Below, one piece after another: positions 51,896 through 63,604 of a stretch of 64,000 nucleotides of DNA. Made by a program: the position numbers and the translations under genes. The stretch is from Euleptes europaea (Eukaryota > Chordata > Lepidosauria > Squamata > Sphaerodactylidae), in contig NC_079312.1 in the NCBI RefSeq assembly GCF_029931775.1, forward strand, positions 11,911,821-11,975,820, in the 5' to 3' direction. Each line of letters begins with the position of its first letter. Position 1 is the stretch's first letter. The notes beneath the pieces are model-generated. The model had not been told where the DNA came from. It searched no databases and was given only the letters and a program-made list of their open reading frames with translations.

Positions 51896-52503
51896 TATCA
51901 TGTTAGGTGATAGATGATTGGTCATTTTAAAAATTATTCTATTTAAGTTTGTAATGTGTCCTGAGCCTTATCTAGAAAACTAGGCTTGAAATGAAGAAAG
52001 TAGGTCAGCAGACCAAAGCTAAGGATCAGGGTAAGGCATCTTAAATGGAACTCCATCTTGGATGGTGTTTGCTGACATGGCAATTTTACAGCTCTTCCGA
52101 TGAATGAGGTAAACATATAGATAAGGCCAGCTGGTAAAGGTCTGAGGGCAGCCTTAAAAAGAAATCCTGAATCATTTAATAATAATATTATTTTATGCTT
52201 TTATTAAAGTAGTAGACACACAGAAGTGATGCATTTTTGCATGTGAGTTGTGCCTGTGGGGAGAAAATAATGTTGGGGCACTATGTCAGATGCTGAACAT
52301 GTCTATTCTCTCGCCTTCCCATTTCTCCAGGGCGAAACACAGTCTGGAAGACAAAAGCATCTTCTAGACAATTAAATTATACATCTCCGTTCCTGAGGAA
52401 TAATATTGAGGAGAAAACAAAGGAATAAGACTCCACAGGTCCAAAATCAGGGGAGGTATCAGAGTGGAGAGGAAAATCCCTTAATGTCCTTCCAGCTGGG
52501 AAT

Positions 52504-53139
52504 ATGAAGCAGTTCCTGGAAAAAAGACCAGGAGATTTGATGCATCAGCAAGCAGGGGAGTGTTCCCTTTCCCTCATACAGTGGGAAGCCCAGTGGCAGG
52601 AGTTCCTCAGGACAATGGAAAACCCTCACTCTGGATGGGGAATCACATGTTTGCCAGAGAAGCCTTCACCCTGGGAGGATGCCAAGGCCTTTTTAGCCTC
52701 CTTTGAGCAAGTGGCCGAAGCCTGTCAGTGGCCCCAGGAAGAGTGGGTGACCCGACTCCTGCCAGCCCTCAGTGGAGAAGCTGCAAAGGCCTTTAACGAT
52801 CTGGATGTCCAAAACAGAGAGGAGTATGGAATGGTGAAGGTGGCCATCTTGCAAGGGGACGCCCTCACCCGGGAGAAGCAGCGTGAGCAATTCAGACATT
52901 TCTGCTACCGCGAGGCCGAGGGACCAAGAGGGGCCTACGGCCGACTGCGGGACATGTGCCGTGGGTGGCTGAGAGTGGAGAATCACAGCAAGGAGCAGAT
53001 CCTGGAACTCTTGATCCTGGAGCAGCTGCTGAGCATCCTGCCCCTGGACATTCAGAGCCAGGTGAGAAATAGCAGCCCCGAGAACTGCTCCCAGGCGATG
53101 GCCCTGGCCGAGGAGTTCCTCTTGAGACAGGAGAAGCAG
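52504..53139 (+). CDS. Unit E, exon 2: capsid-like SCAN exon
   Basis: The acceptor is CATTTCTCCAG at 52330 and the donor CAG|GTGAGG at 53139, phase 0, 212 codons from ATG 52504. The family's earlier ATG (MEKE) is replaced by AGGAATAAG, so 52504 (MKQFLEKRPGDLM) is the first usable start, as in unit C. N-terminal lobe: [91 protein letters not shown]. It has more unusual substitutions than other copies (NREEYGMVKVAILQGDALT), but the frame is intact. No finger exon follows before unit F. Confidence 0.88.
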
Positions 53140-54441
53140 GTGAGGGGCCCTTTTGCTGTGCAGGTCCTGAGTGGGAGGGCCTGGGGTGGAGCTTTGGCTG
53201 ATGTCTGACTTCATCTCAGGGTGTGGGGAGGAGGTAGAAGGGGAATGCCAGGGCATGATGGGAGGGGTCTGTTGCCTTGTTTCCCCGGAAGCGGAATGTG
53301 GAGTTTCTGAGTAGGGAGGAATTCTCTCTCAATCTGGGAATCAGTATTTAGTCAGCCTTGAAGGGGTGACCCTCCCCCTGAAAGAGCAGGTCTTGGAGTT
53401 CTGGCTCTCGATTCCTGTCTCCTTGTTATCTCCACAGGTGACAGGGCCTGGAGCACTGTCTGCATCTTTTGACCACGAGAATCTTGAAGATATCCTACCA
53501 GATCCTTCCTCCTGTGCAGACTGATAGCTGCCAGTATGTTTTGGTGCCTTCTTGATGGTGGTGCCTTCCTTGTGGAATTCACTACTCTGGGAGTGTACTC
53601 AGACAAGCGTCTTTCCCATCCCTATGGGATCTGCTACAAAAAACTTCAGCATCCTGCGTAAGCAGGAGAACATCATATCTGGGTCCCATGGCATCTTGAG
53701 ATCATGAACCCAGTCACTGTTTCCTTATGCCAGTTACCTTATTGATCAGTGTGATCCCTTGAAGGTGTGGCTCATTTCAACCACCTCAGGGTCACACGGC
53801 GTTACATATGAGAAGAGCCATGATACTGTAACCTGCCTTCTTTTTTGCCAGCCAGCCTCCATCCATTTCCCCTCCCTTCCTTCCTTTTTATAGCCCCAGC
53901 AGCTTCACACCTTGACCTTGAGTTAAGCTCCACCCTCTTCTCCTTTATTCCCTACGCTGCCTCAAAACAGCTGGGCCCAGAGAGCCCGTGCTCTTCCATG
54001 CAGGCTTCCTCATGTCCTCCATTCCCTTCGAACTTCCCTGAGCCAAACTGCAAAGGCTGCCCTGATGTTCATGTGGCTGCTCCTTTCTGCCTTTGACCCC
54101 ATGCTGCTCCACACAGGTGAGTCTTGCTGCTCGGCCCAAGAGCCTGTCCTGCCCTGCCAGGCAGTTTGTTTCTGGGTAGCCTGCCACAGGCCAGGAATTA
54201 GTTCTATTCATTTTAACAGTCCAGTCTTGGTGGTTCTGCTTATTATTGGCATCTGCAGCCTATTTATTTTCATGTTGCTTTCACCTTTCTGTATTTTAAA
54301 TCTTTATTCTGGATATCTTCAGCAGTCAAGCTAATCAGCTAAGGTCTGGGCTGAAGACAGAACCCTCCCTTCTTTTCACACACACACACCCCCGCTCTGT
54401 CATTCTGCCCTGAAAGTGTCCCTCCCTCTATGCTGTTGCAG
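53140..54441 (+). other. Intron 2 of unit E
   Basis: Its first 500 bp resemble intron 2 of C, D and F just past the donor (TGCAGGTCCTGAGTGGGAGG ... ATGCCAGGG ... TCTCTCTCAATCTGGGAA). No repeat or gene was recognised from about 53650 to 54340. A (CA) run precedes the acceptor. Confidence 0.45.
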
Positions 54442-54559
54442 GTGCTCTTGGAGGAGGTGGCTGGGTGCATCTCTGAGGCAGTCAAGGCTCCATCTGAGAG
54501 TGAGCAGAGGATTTCCTCGATGGATGTCAAGGAAGAGGATGGAGAGGCTAGCCTGCTAG
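54442..54559 (+). CDS. Unit E, exon 3: acidic middle exon
   Basis: The 118-bp exon lies between ATGCTGTTGCAG and CTAG|GTAAGG, phase 0 in and 1 out. It encodes VLLEEVAGCISEAVKAPSES, then EQRISSMDVKEEDGEASLL. The next in-phase finger acceptor downstream is that of unit F (58514 or 58517), so E may splice into F. Confidence 0.85.
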
Positions 54560-54961
54560 GTAAGGAGGGAGGGAGGCCTTCTGGAGCCTGAGATCAAGGA
54601 GTCTTGGGGCTGAGCTCAGCAGTGGCTCCTCTCCTTTCAAGGGCTCCTTCTATGTCCTTAGATTCTCTAGAGGACTTGATATTCTCAGGAGAGGGGGTGA
54701 TGACTTAAGAAGAGCCCTACTCTTCTTGTCGACTCTTGTCCTACAGAGGTCATGTAGACACCTTTGGGCCTTCTCAGTTCTTTGCCAACTCCCCCTCCAG
54801 AAACCAGGGTGGTCCTCTTTGGACTGCTTGGTTTATTTGACATGGCTTTCCCCCTGTTTTTCAGTGGCTGAAAACCAACATATGCCTATCACACCCATCA
54901 TGAAACTCACTGGATTTTACAACAGGTTTTTGTACTTAACCATAAACCACAAAAAATCAAA

Positions 54962-55105
54962 AGGGGAGGCGCTGTTTCTCAGTGGAAGAACCTCTGCTTT
55001 GTGTTCAGAAGGTCCCGGGTTCAATCCCTGGCATCACCAGTTAAAAGGAGTAGGCAATATGTAATGTGAAAGATCTCTGCCTGAGACCCTGGAGAGGCTA
55101 GAGAG
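54962..55105 (+). repeat. tRNA-derived SINE at the E/F junction
   Basis: GTTTCTCAGTGGAAGAACCT (A box), GGTCCCGGGTTCAATCCCTG (B box), CAGTTAAAAGGAG and CCTGAGACCCTGGAGAGGCT; the tail is missing. The same SINE sits at the homologous intron position in F (58068-58255). Homology with F's intron ends here and unit F's 5' sequence begins soon after. Confidence 0.75.
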
Positions 55106-55194
55106 GGTAGGAAGTGGGGCTGGAAGGAAAGGCCCATGACATTTTTTTCCTTTCTGGCTTAAAAAAAGCCCTTAGTAAAACAACAGATTTTTCT

Positions 55195-55360
55195 ACGAAA
55201 TGGTTGCAAAGAAAGAGCTGGGGTTTCTAGACAGGTTGCAAAAAAGGGGCCTCAAGCTGAACTGGGGCACTTTTAGGGGAGGAAAGAATTCTCAGAGGGT
55301 AGAATATTGGATCTTTCCAGGAGGATGTGAGTTGTCAAGTACCTATTGTCGAGTTTTGAA
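55195..55360 (+). promoter_or_regulatory. First-exon-like relic ahead of unit F
   Basis: AAAGAAAGAGCTGGGGTTTC, TAGACAGGTTGCAAAAAAGG and CAGGAGGATGTGAGTTGTCA align with 22690-22860 ahead of unit C. A clear GTAAAG donor is lacking (GAGGGTAGAA occurs), so promoter activity is uncertain. Confidence 0.4.
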
Positions 55361-55439
55361 AGTAAAAACGCCAAGTGCAGAAGCAAAAATTTTGCCTTCA
55401 AATAGTTGCAGCCGCTTCTTTGGGATCTTCAGGCTTAAG

Positions 55440-55945
55440 ACAGACTGGCTGAGCTCAGCGGCAGAGCCCATCCGGTCCTGTCCTTGGTATTTTATCCCAT
55501 ACCAACCAAAATAGCATAGCTGGGAGAGATTCTGAAGAAGTTGCTGCTTTGAGGCAAGACTACTAGACTGCGTCTCACAGGGGACAGCCTTGAAGACAAC
55601 TGGGAAACATCTGGCATTGCAGAACACTATAGTTCAATTACTGCCAGGAGCTAGGCAGAACGAGCATCTTTTCTAAGTGCTCCATCTGCTCCGTACCAGT
55701 TTCCAGGTTTAGTTCAAGGGTCTGGTTATCACCAGGAAAGCCCTCCATGACCTGGGACCCACACATCTCACAGGACAGCCAGTCCCATTGCACTGTACCC
55801 ATGAAGGTACCTTCTGGGGGTTCAGTCTTGTTGATTGACTAAGCTCTTACTATCTGGTCCCTTTAACTGAAAATGCTGGGGAATGAACCTGGGACCTTCT
55901 TCACTCAAAGCAGGTGCTCTACCACCTAGCCATGACCCCTGTGTG
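55440..55945 (+). repeat. Intron 1 block of unit F shared with D, with SINE relics
   Basis: From CTGAGCTCAGCGGCAGAGCC to CACAGGACAGCCAGTCCCAT it matches 30145-30510 in D. An inverted SINE head (about 55840-55945, AGCAGGTGCTCTACCACCTA) closes it, as in D. This supports descent of D and F from one unit. Confidence 0.65.
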
Positions 55946-56080
55946 CCAGGTCTGCTAATAGGACGTAATTTGTGTACCTAGGCAGAACACACACATTGAA
56001 GCCATTAAATCAGAAGTTGAGTGGCCAAGTGAGTCTTTTCTCTCTTTTCTGTATCTGACTTTTCTGCAGAGAGAAGCTCC

Positions 56081-56869
56081 ATGTGGAAGAGGATAACATA
56101 TTCTAATCCTGCAGCACCAGTGCTGAACAATCATTCAGATAAAGAAATGGAGAAAGAGACTCCCACAGGTCCCAATGTAGGGGAAGTATCAGAGGGGAGA
56201 GGAGTAGCCCCTCATGTCCACCAGGCTGGGAATATTGGAGAAATCCTGCAAAGGAAAACAGGACATCCATTGAATCAGCCCGCAGGGGAGGATACCCTTT
56301 CCCTCAAGCACTGGGAAGTCCAATGGCAGGAATTCCTCAGGACGCTGGAATCATCTCACTCTCCATGGGGAATCCCCCCCTTGCCGGAGAAACCTTCCCC
56401 CTGGGAAGATGCCAAAGCCTTTTTGGCTACCTTTGAACAAGTGGCCAAAGCATGTCAGTGGCCCCAGGAAGAGTGGGTGACCCAACTCCTGCCAGCCATC
56501 TGCAGAGAAGCCAAATGGGCCTTTAACAGTCTGGATGTCAGAGACAGAAAGCATTATGGGAAGGTGAAAGCAGCCATCCTCCGAGGGGACATCCTGAGCC
56601 GGGAGAAGCAGCGTGAGCAGTTCCGGAGTTTCCATTTCCAGGAAGCTGAGGGGCCCTGGGGGGCTTATGGCCGACTGCGGGAAATGTGCCATGGGTGGCT
56701 GAGAGTGGAGAATCACAGCAAGGAGCAGATCCTGGAGCTCTTGATCCTGGAGCAGCTGCTAAGCGTCCTGCCCCTGGAGATCCAGAGCTGGGTGAGGGAG
56801 AGTGCCCCCGAGAGCTGCTCCCAGGCGGTGGCCCTGGCTGAGGAGTTCCTCTTAAAGCAGGGGAAGCAG
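56081..56869 (+). CDS. Unit F, exon 2: capsid-like SCAN exon
   Basis: The acceptor is ACTTTTCTGCAG at 56069 and the donor CAG|GTGAGG at 56869, phase 0. The first ATG in the exon is 56081 (MWKRITYSNP, weak context). The family start is the in-frame ATG at 56147 ([19 protein letters not shown]), so either could be used. N-terminal lobe: [92 protein letters not shown]. Closest to unit D. Confidence 0.92.
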
Positions 56870-57499
56870 GTGAGGGGCCCTTCTGCTGTGCAGGTCCTGG
56901 AAGTGGCACTAAGGATGAGACCTCTGTCCATATTGGGGGGGGGGGGGCAGTGCCAGGGTCTGATGGGACGGACTGTTGCTTTGTTTCCCTGGAATCTGAA
57001 TCCAGAGTTTTTGGGCGGGGAGGAATTCTCTCTCATCCTGAGAACCAGCGGATGGGCCCGTATTGATGGGGCCACTCTCCGCCTGAAAGAACAGGTGTTG
57101 GGGTTGTAGATGCTCAAGATTCCTGCTCCTTGTCATCTCCACAATTGACAGGTGTGGCCTGGAGAGTCCTTGAAGCCCTTCTCCCGTCTCCCTCCTCCCA
57201 TACAATTCAATGGCTGCCATTATGTCTTGGACCTTCTTGGCAGTGGAATACACTGTGTACCTATTCCAAAAAGAAGGCAGTGCCTTCTTTGTGGAATACA
57301 CTACCCTAGGAGTTTTTTCCCCTAATGTTACACTCCAAATTTTCAACATCCCTTAAGGGCAACTCTGTCCTGTTTTCTCTGTATTATATATCGGTAATAT
57401 CTGGTAAGGTCAGATTTTGCGCAAAGAACTCTCCCCTATGCTTCCCCCTCCCCCATCTTTGTCACTCTGCCCTGAAAGGGTCCGTCTCTGTTGTTGTAG

Positions 57500-57620
57500 A
57501 TGCCACTGGAAGAAGTGTCTGGGAGTGACTCTGAGGCAGGCCAGGCTCTGTCCGAGAGTGAACAGCAGCACCACTCAATGGGCATCAAAGAAGAAGAGGA
57601 TGGAGAGACCAGGCTACTGG
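57500..57620 (+). CDS. Unit F, exon 3: acidic middle exon
   Basis: The 121-bp exon lies between TTGTTGTAG and CTGG|GTAAAA, phase 0 in and 1 out. Its donor is weaker than the GTAAGG of the other units. It encodes MPLEEVSGSDSEAGQALSES, then EQQHHSMGIKEEEDGETRLL. Confidence 0.85.
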
Positions 57621-58067
57621 GTAAAAAGGAAGGGAGGCTTTCTGGGGACCTGAGAGCGGGGAGGCTCACAAGCTCCTTCTGGGACTGAGCTCAGCAGTGG
57701 CTCCATCTCTCCTTTCAAGGGCTGCTTCCCTGTCCTTAGATTCTCCAGAGGACAATATTCTCAGCAGAGGGGGAGGTAACTTAATAAGAGCTCTACTGGA
57801 CAAAACCCATCAATTCTTTTCTCTTAGATCAAGTCCCATCAATTCTTTTCTCTTAGACCCCTTTGGGCTGTCCCAGTACTTTGCTTCCCCCCCCCCCCCA
57901 GAAACTTGGATGGTCCCCTCTTTACTCTTTTGGCTTCTTTGACAAGTCTTTTCACCTGTTTTTCAGAGGCTGAAAACCAACTCATGCCCCATGTCACACC
58001 TATCATAAAACTCTCTGGATTTTACCACAGGTTTTTGTACTTAACCACAAATCATAGAAAATCAAAA

Positions 58068-58255
58068 GGGTAAGGGTTGTTTCTCAGTGGAAGAGTCTCT
58101 GTTTGACATGCAATCCCGGACATCTCCAGTTAAAAGTACTACACAATGGGTAATGTGAAAAACCACTGCCTGAGACACTTGAGAGCCGCTGCCGGTCTGA
58201 CACTGATGGACCAACAGTCTAATTCAACATAAGGCTGATTCATGTGTGTTCAGGT
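58068..58255 (+). repeat. tRNA-derived SINE in intron 3 of unit F
   Basis: GGTTGTTTCTCAGTGGAAGA, CCAGTTAAAAGTACTACAC, AGCCGCTGCCGGTCTGACAC, TGATGGACCAACAGTC and AACATAAGGCTGATTCATGT. It is the full-tail partner of the copy at 54962. Confidence 0.75.
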
Positions 58256-58514
58256 ACACAGCAAGTCAAACGGAGTGAGGAGGAACAAATTTTTAGCCCC
58301 TTTTTTCCTTAAAGTACACACGGGAAGTTTTTTGGAGGGGAGGGAAAGGCACAGGATAAACCAGTTCCATTGCAAGGCCAGGCGAAAGGCGTGATGGGCT
58401 GCTTACTTAGGTTGAAGGAGGCTTTGAGGGAGGAATCAAAATACATTCAAGGGGGTAGTATTGCCTACTTGATTTCTTGCATGGCTTCTGATGGGAGCTC
58501 TCTTTTTATTCTAG

Positions 58515-60730
58515 CAGTAAGCACAGGAGAGACAGCTGTAGAATTACAAGGGTTGTCATTGAAAAACACAAAAGAGGAAGCTATTGAAGAAAATATTTGG
58601 GATCCAGATGGAATCAGGAGGAAGAAGGGAAGTGGAATAGATGAGAAAAGAGATAAACCCATTCCTTGTCAAGGAGGGGCATTCTGTGAAGTAATTCACA
58701 TGTTGGAAGAAATGTACAAATGCCTGGAGTGTGGAATGAACTTCTCAGATAAAACGCAATATAATATCCATTTGCAAAAGGACAGCGGAAAGAACATTCC
58801 TAACTGTTTGGAGTATGGAAAGAGCTTCAGTTGCAGATCAGAACTTCTTAGACATCAAAGAACCCACACAGCAGGGAAAGCATATAGCTGCTCATCCTGT
58901 GGCAAGAGTTTCTCAAAGATAGCAAACATTATTCGCCACCAAAGAATTCATTCCGAAGAAAAGCCATTTATCCACTCAGGGAGTATAAAGAGTTTCTCTG
59001 ATGGAAAAAAGGGTAATGTACATTTCCCAAAGAATAATAGAATGAAGACATATAAATGCTTTCAGTGTGGAAAGTATTTCAGATCCAAATCTCAGCTCCT
59101 TGTGCACCAAAGAATCCACACAGGGGAGAAACCTTTTGAATGCTCCGATTGTGGAAAGAAATTCAGTCAGAGTGGCAATCTTCAGCAGCATCTAAGAACC
59201 CACACAGGGGAGAAACCTTTTGAATGTTCAGAGTGTGCAAAGAAATTCAGTCAGAGTTACCACCTACAACAGCATCAAAGAACACACACAGGAGAAAAAC
59301 CTTTTGAATGCTGTGAGTGTGGAAAGAGTTTCAACTGGAGTGGCCATCTTCAACGGCATCAAAGAATCCACACAGGTGAGAAACCTTTTAAATGCTCAAA
59401 ATGTGGAAAGAGTTTCAGGTGGGGTGTCAATCTTCAACGGCATCAAAGAATCCACATATGTGAGAAACCTTTTGAATGCTCAGAGTGTGGAAAGAAATTC
59501 ATGCAGAATTGTGAACTTCAGTGGCATCAAAGAACCCACACTGGGGAGAAAGTTTTTGAATGCTCAGTGTGTGGAAAGAAATTCAGCAGGGGTTTCCATC
59601 TTCAACAACATCTAAGAACTCACACAGGGGAGAAACGTTTTGAATGCTCAGTGTGTGGAAAGAGATTTATCCAGAACTGCAATCTTCAACGGCATCAAAG
59701 AACCCACACAGGAGAGAAACCTTTTGAATGTTCAGAGTGTGGAAAGAGATTCATCCAGAGTTGCCATCTTCAACGGCATCAAAGAACCCACACAGGGGAG
59801 AAACCTTTTGAATGCTCAGAGTGTAGAAAGAGCTTCAAGTTGATAGGTGACCTTCAACGACATCAAAGAACCCACACAGGGGAGAAATGTTTTGAATGTT
59901 CAGAATGCGGAAAGAGATTCCTCCGGTATAGCAATCTTCAGAGGCATCAAAGGACCCACACAGGGGAGAAACCTTTTGAATGCTCAGTGTGTGGAAAGAG
60001 TTTCAACTGGGGTGGCAGTCTTCAGCGGCATCAGAGAACCCACACCGGGGAGAAACCTTTTGAATGCTCAGAATGTGGAAAGAGATTCAGGCAGAGTTGC
60101 AATCTTCAGCGGCATCAACGAACCCACACAGGGGAGAAACCTTTGAATGCTCAGAATGTGGAAAGAAATTCAGTCGGAGTGGCAATCTTCAGCAGCATTA
60201 AAGTATCCAAAAAAGAGAAACGTTTTACATGCACAGAGTGTGGAAAGAAATTCAGTCAGAGTTTCCATCTTCAACGTCATCAAAGAACCCATACAGGGGA
60301 GAAACCTTTTCAATGCTCAGAGTGTGGGGGGAAATTCAGTCAGAGTTTCCATCTTCAACAGCATCTAAGAATTCACACTGGTGAAAAACCTTTTCAGTGC
60401 TCACAGTGTGGAAATAAATTCAATCGGAGTTGCTATCTTCAACGACATGAAAGAACCCACACAAGTGAGAAACCTTTTGAATGCTCAGTGTGTGGAAAGA
60501 GCTTCAAGTGGAATGTCGCTCTTCAGCGGCATCAGAGAATCCATACAGGGGAAAAACCTTTTGTATGCTCAGAGTGTGGGAAGAAATTCAGTCAGAGTTG
60601 CCATCTTCTAAAGCATCAAAGAACTCACACAAACAAGACACCTTTTGAATGCTCAGAATGTCAGAAGAGCTTTTTCACAGCTTCTGCCTTCAGCGTCATC
60701 AAAGAACCCACACGAGGAGAAACCGCATAG
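58515..60730 (+). CDS. Unit F, terminal exon: 19-finger C2H2 exon
   Basis: The acceptor reads TTTATTCTAGCAGTAAGC; both AGs (58514, 58517) keep phase 1. The frame is open to TAG at 60730. With exons 2-3 it gives about 1041 aa. The linker is [20 protein letters not shown] ... [15 protein letters not shown]. After two worn fingers come 19 regular C2H2 fingers with TGEKP linkers. Between fingers 14 and 15 (about 60141-60215) one finger is read in a shifted frame ([18 protein letters not shown]), bounded by two compensating frame changes. The last finger also changes frame, so the protein ends [15 protein letters not shown]. The role is presumably sequence-specific DNA binding with a long recognition site. 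It is the longest array here. Confidence 0.95.
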
Positions 60731-61084
60731 CTGCTAAGCCTGTGAGAAGAGCTCGTCTCATATTTCATACATTAATGGCAACTATGGAGTCCACCCAGAG
60801 GTGAAACCATAACCACTCTTGGAAGGAACTTGCATCTGCACAGCCATCTGCATAGCCATACAAATAAAGAAACCAGATTCAAATGCTGGATAAACAGTAT
60901 AAATGCTTGGATAGTGGATAGAACTTCAGCCATGATTGAAGCCTTTATTAGATCTCAAAGGGAAGAAATCAAAGATATGCTCTGAGGGTGGAGGGAGATT
61001 TAAGGCCAGCTCTGTCCTCCTTAAGCTTCCATACAGGGGAGAAATGATGGAGATGGTCAGTGGTTGATGAGAGTTTGAGGAAGA
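60731..61084 (+). other. 3' flank of unit F
   Basis: CAAATAAAG at 60861-60869 holds a candidate AATAAA signal (60863-60868). Sequence to about 61060 matches the 3' flank of unit A (AAATGCTTGGAT ... TGATTGAAGCC ... TATGCTCTGAGGGTGGAGG), including decayed fingers. Confidence 0.5.
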
Positions 61085-62215
61085 GATTATGGTAGGTAGA
61101 TGTTTATTGATGTAACCACATAGTTATAACAAGCATAATACCAAAAGTAAAAAGCATAAGCATAAAATACAAACAAACCATGCAACTGTAAAATACAAAA
61201 TTCCATTAGTGGTTACATTCAGAACAAAGCAAAAAATAGCCACCTGACGACTGACATAGTGAAAATATCGGCCAGCAAAAATTCAATAAGTTTCACGACT
61301 CTGCCTGTGAAGCTGATGATAATGTGACTTGTCACCTGGCTCTTATGCCTTCATAAAAGAGGCAATATAAGATATAATGTTTGAGGTCTTCCACTTGACC
61401 TTGGCTTCAAGGACAGAGGTGCTGCTCTACAAGAACTTTATTAAATCTGCCTTCAAGATGTGCTGAGGATATGCTCTGGAAAAGTAGGCTGGTAAAAGCC
61501 TTTCTTAATGGGAACTGAGTTCTGAACTAGGGCAGCATCTCAGCTGGCATCAGGCTCATGAAGCCAGTCATGAATTTTTTTTTATCCCATAATTTAACCT
61601 CCTCTACTTAGGGTATACATCTGTAAAATATGGAACAGCATGTTCATCCACCCAGTAATGCCAGGAGCAAGATTTAAAAATATTTTAACAATTCACAATA
61701 GCCCTAACAGTAATCGGGGGCACAGATGTCTCTAGCTTTACATGTGCAGCTAGGATACCCTGAGGGAGACCCAATTTTTTTCTTAGAAAGTTGTTCTGTG
61801 ATATTTCTAAGTGATTAAGCACCATACAGAAGTTGGGTAATTACTTTGCCCTGGAATATTTTAAGAGCTAGAGCAATTAACAGGCCACCATTTAGAGATA
61901 AAGAATTTTAAGATGACTCCCAAAGTCTGTTGGGCAGTTGCCAATGCCACATTAAGGTGTGCCCTCCAAGATAAAGACTGCTGAAATAGAACACCCAGGT
62001 ATTTTAAAAAATGGGCATTACTGAATTGGCCAGGCATTGTTTGTCCACCTGTGCTTTGTTTTTTCTGTTATTAAAGACCACAATTTTCATTTTATCATAC
62101 TTGATCCTCAGTTTTTCTCTCTCACTGTAATCAGCCAGTCCAGTTAACATTCTCCTAAAACCTATCTCAATGTTAGGCATAGTATCAGACAGAAATAGTA
62201 TCAGTATTTTCCTTG
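61085..62215 (-). mobile_element. Non-LTR retrotransposon (LINE) 3' half, clade uncertain
   Basis: Minus-strand translation gives MLTGLADYSEREKLRIKYDK, MKIVVFNNRKNK, YLGVLFQQSLSWRAHLNVAL, then a C-terminal CPxSQGQVEDLKHYILYC, with stops and frame changes. This is the late reverse-transcriptase palm and thumb plus a Cys/His C-terminal motif of an R4/R2-like or related LINE. It ends with CATCAATAAACATC (minus strand). 5'-truncated and old. Confidence 0.75.
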
Positions 62216-63600
62216 CCAGCCCACTTTCACTCTGGCTGTGAGATCATGTTCCTCAGTGAATTCACACAAGGATGAAACTTTCCTGTAGTTGGATCTGAGG
62301 AGGCTCTTCTTGGATTGACCTTGTTTCAAGGGCTCAGGCTGCTGCCAGCTTTTCAGGATCTCAACAGTGACCCCCACCCCACCCAGAGGTTGAGAGGAGG
62401 AACATTTCTCCATCAGTCTCATTGGATATCTTGGTGGCTTTTCAGACCTTAGACCGTGCTACTCTTGGGAGACATTTGGATAATTTGGTGAGGGTTTCTC
62501 CAGCAATTTCCTTACCTTTTGTCCAATGGGACTCATGTTAAGTCATAACTACTTCCTGGACTTGGTAGACAGGGTACCTCTATATCAAGGCCCTGTTTCC
62601 CAAAAGCCATGGGGTGGACTTCTTGTGGCTTTCCTGCTAAGATGTTCTGTTTGCTGAATTTAAAACTTTTTATTCTGTTTTTGCTTACTAGTCAACTTAT
62701 AGAATATCAAGGGAAGGCTGGGGTGGGTTTCCTGTGCAAACAGGCTGGGGATGCAGGAGCTTCAGCCATGCCACCATTTTAAGCAGTTCCGCAATCCTTC
62801 CCTCCTGGCTTCTCCACATGAGCTTAGAGCATCTCGTCTATTTCTTCCCCCTTTCCAACAACCAACTTGGGTGGTGGCACAGACTGAAAGAGAGCACTGA
62901 GATGGTGGTCCTCTTGCATTGAATGTGGGCCATTGGGGGATCTGGGCTTGGCGAGAATTGTCTGAATCCGTCAGAATAAGCATCTGAAGGGGAATTGACT
63001 TGAACCCCTAGATTGGTGGCTTTGGGGTTTCTCTAGCTGGCCTGGGCCTTCTCTCAATTTGTACCGGGATGGGGTGGGTGTGTTCTCAAGTGCCGCACAT
63101 CGCAAAGAAGGAGAAGTGGGGGAGTGAATTGCCTGAGGTTAGTTTGTGCCTGTGGTGAGATTGGAACCTGCATCTCTCCCAGATTGTAACTCAGCCTATT
63201 CCCATGAACATTTTACTGCTCTTGGTGACTAAAAGAAGCGCAAAATGTTACAGAGGTCTAATGGCCAAGTGCCTGCCACAGAAGAGGAATGTTGTACTAG
63301 AGGTCACGTGATCCCTTTGAATCTCTAGGTGGCTATCAAATGATTCTTCTCTCCTTGGGCTAGAAACAGTGTCAGTTGCTTAGACTCAAGGTTTGGGGGC
63401 TCTTCCTAGAAAGGCTGGAGTATCACAGGGAAGGAGACGCCCAAGATCTGGCAGGGGTTTTCAAAGGCTCCCAGAAAGGAAAGGTCCAGCTATTTCACTT
63501 GGGGCATTGAAACAGACCCTAAGAAGATGTGTTCGGATAATCCTTCCTTGGCAGAAGGGGTGGGGAAGAACATAATAGAAAGAGAAGCAAAATGCAGAAA
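62216..63600. other. Stretch without recognised features
   Basis: No gene, known repeat or convincing splice structure was recognised in about 1.4 kb. Short frames on both strands show no domain. Confidence 0.4.
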
Positions 63601-63604
63601 TGGC

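Noticed and set aside
54065-54334. 89-codon frame with a hydrophobic stretch (VLLIIGICSLFIFMLL)
   Set aside because: It lies in intron 2 of unit E with no supporting splice sites or paralogue; probably chance.
59220-60611. Series of 65-130 codon frames ([15 protein letters not shown]-type) within the unit F finger exon
   Set aside because: These are out-of-frame readings of the 84-bp finger repeat, except for the short stretch at 60141-60215 where that frame really is used.
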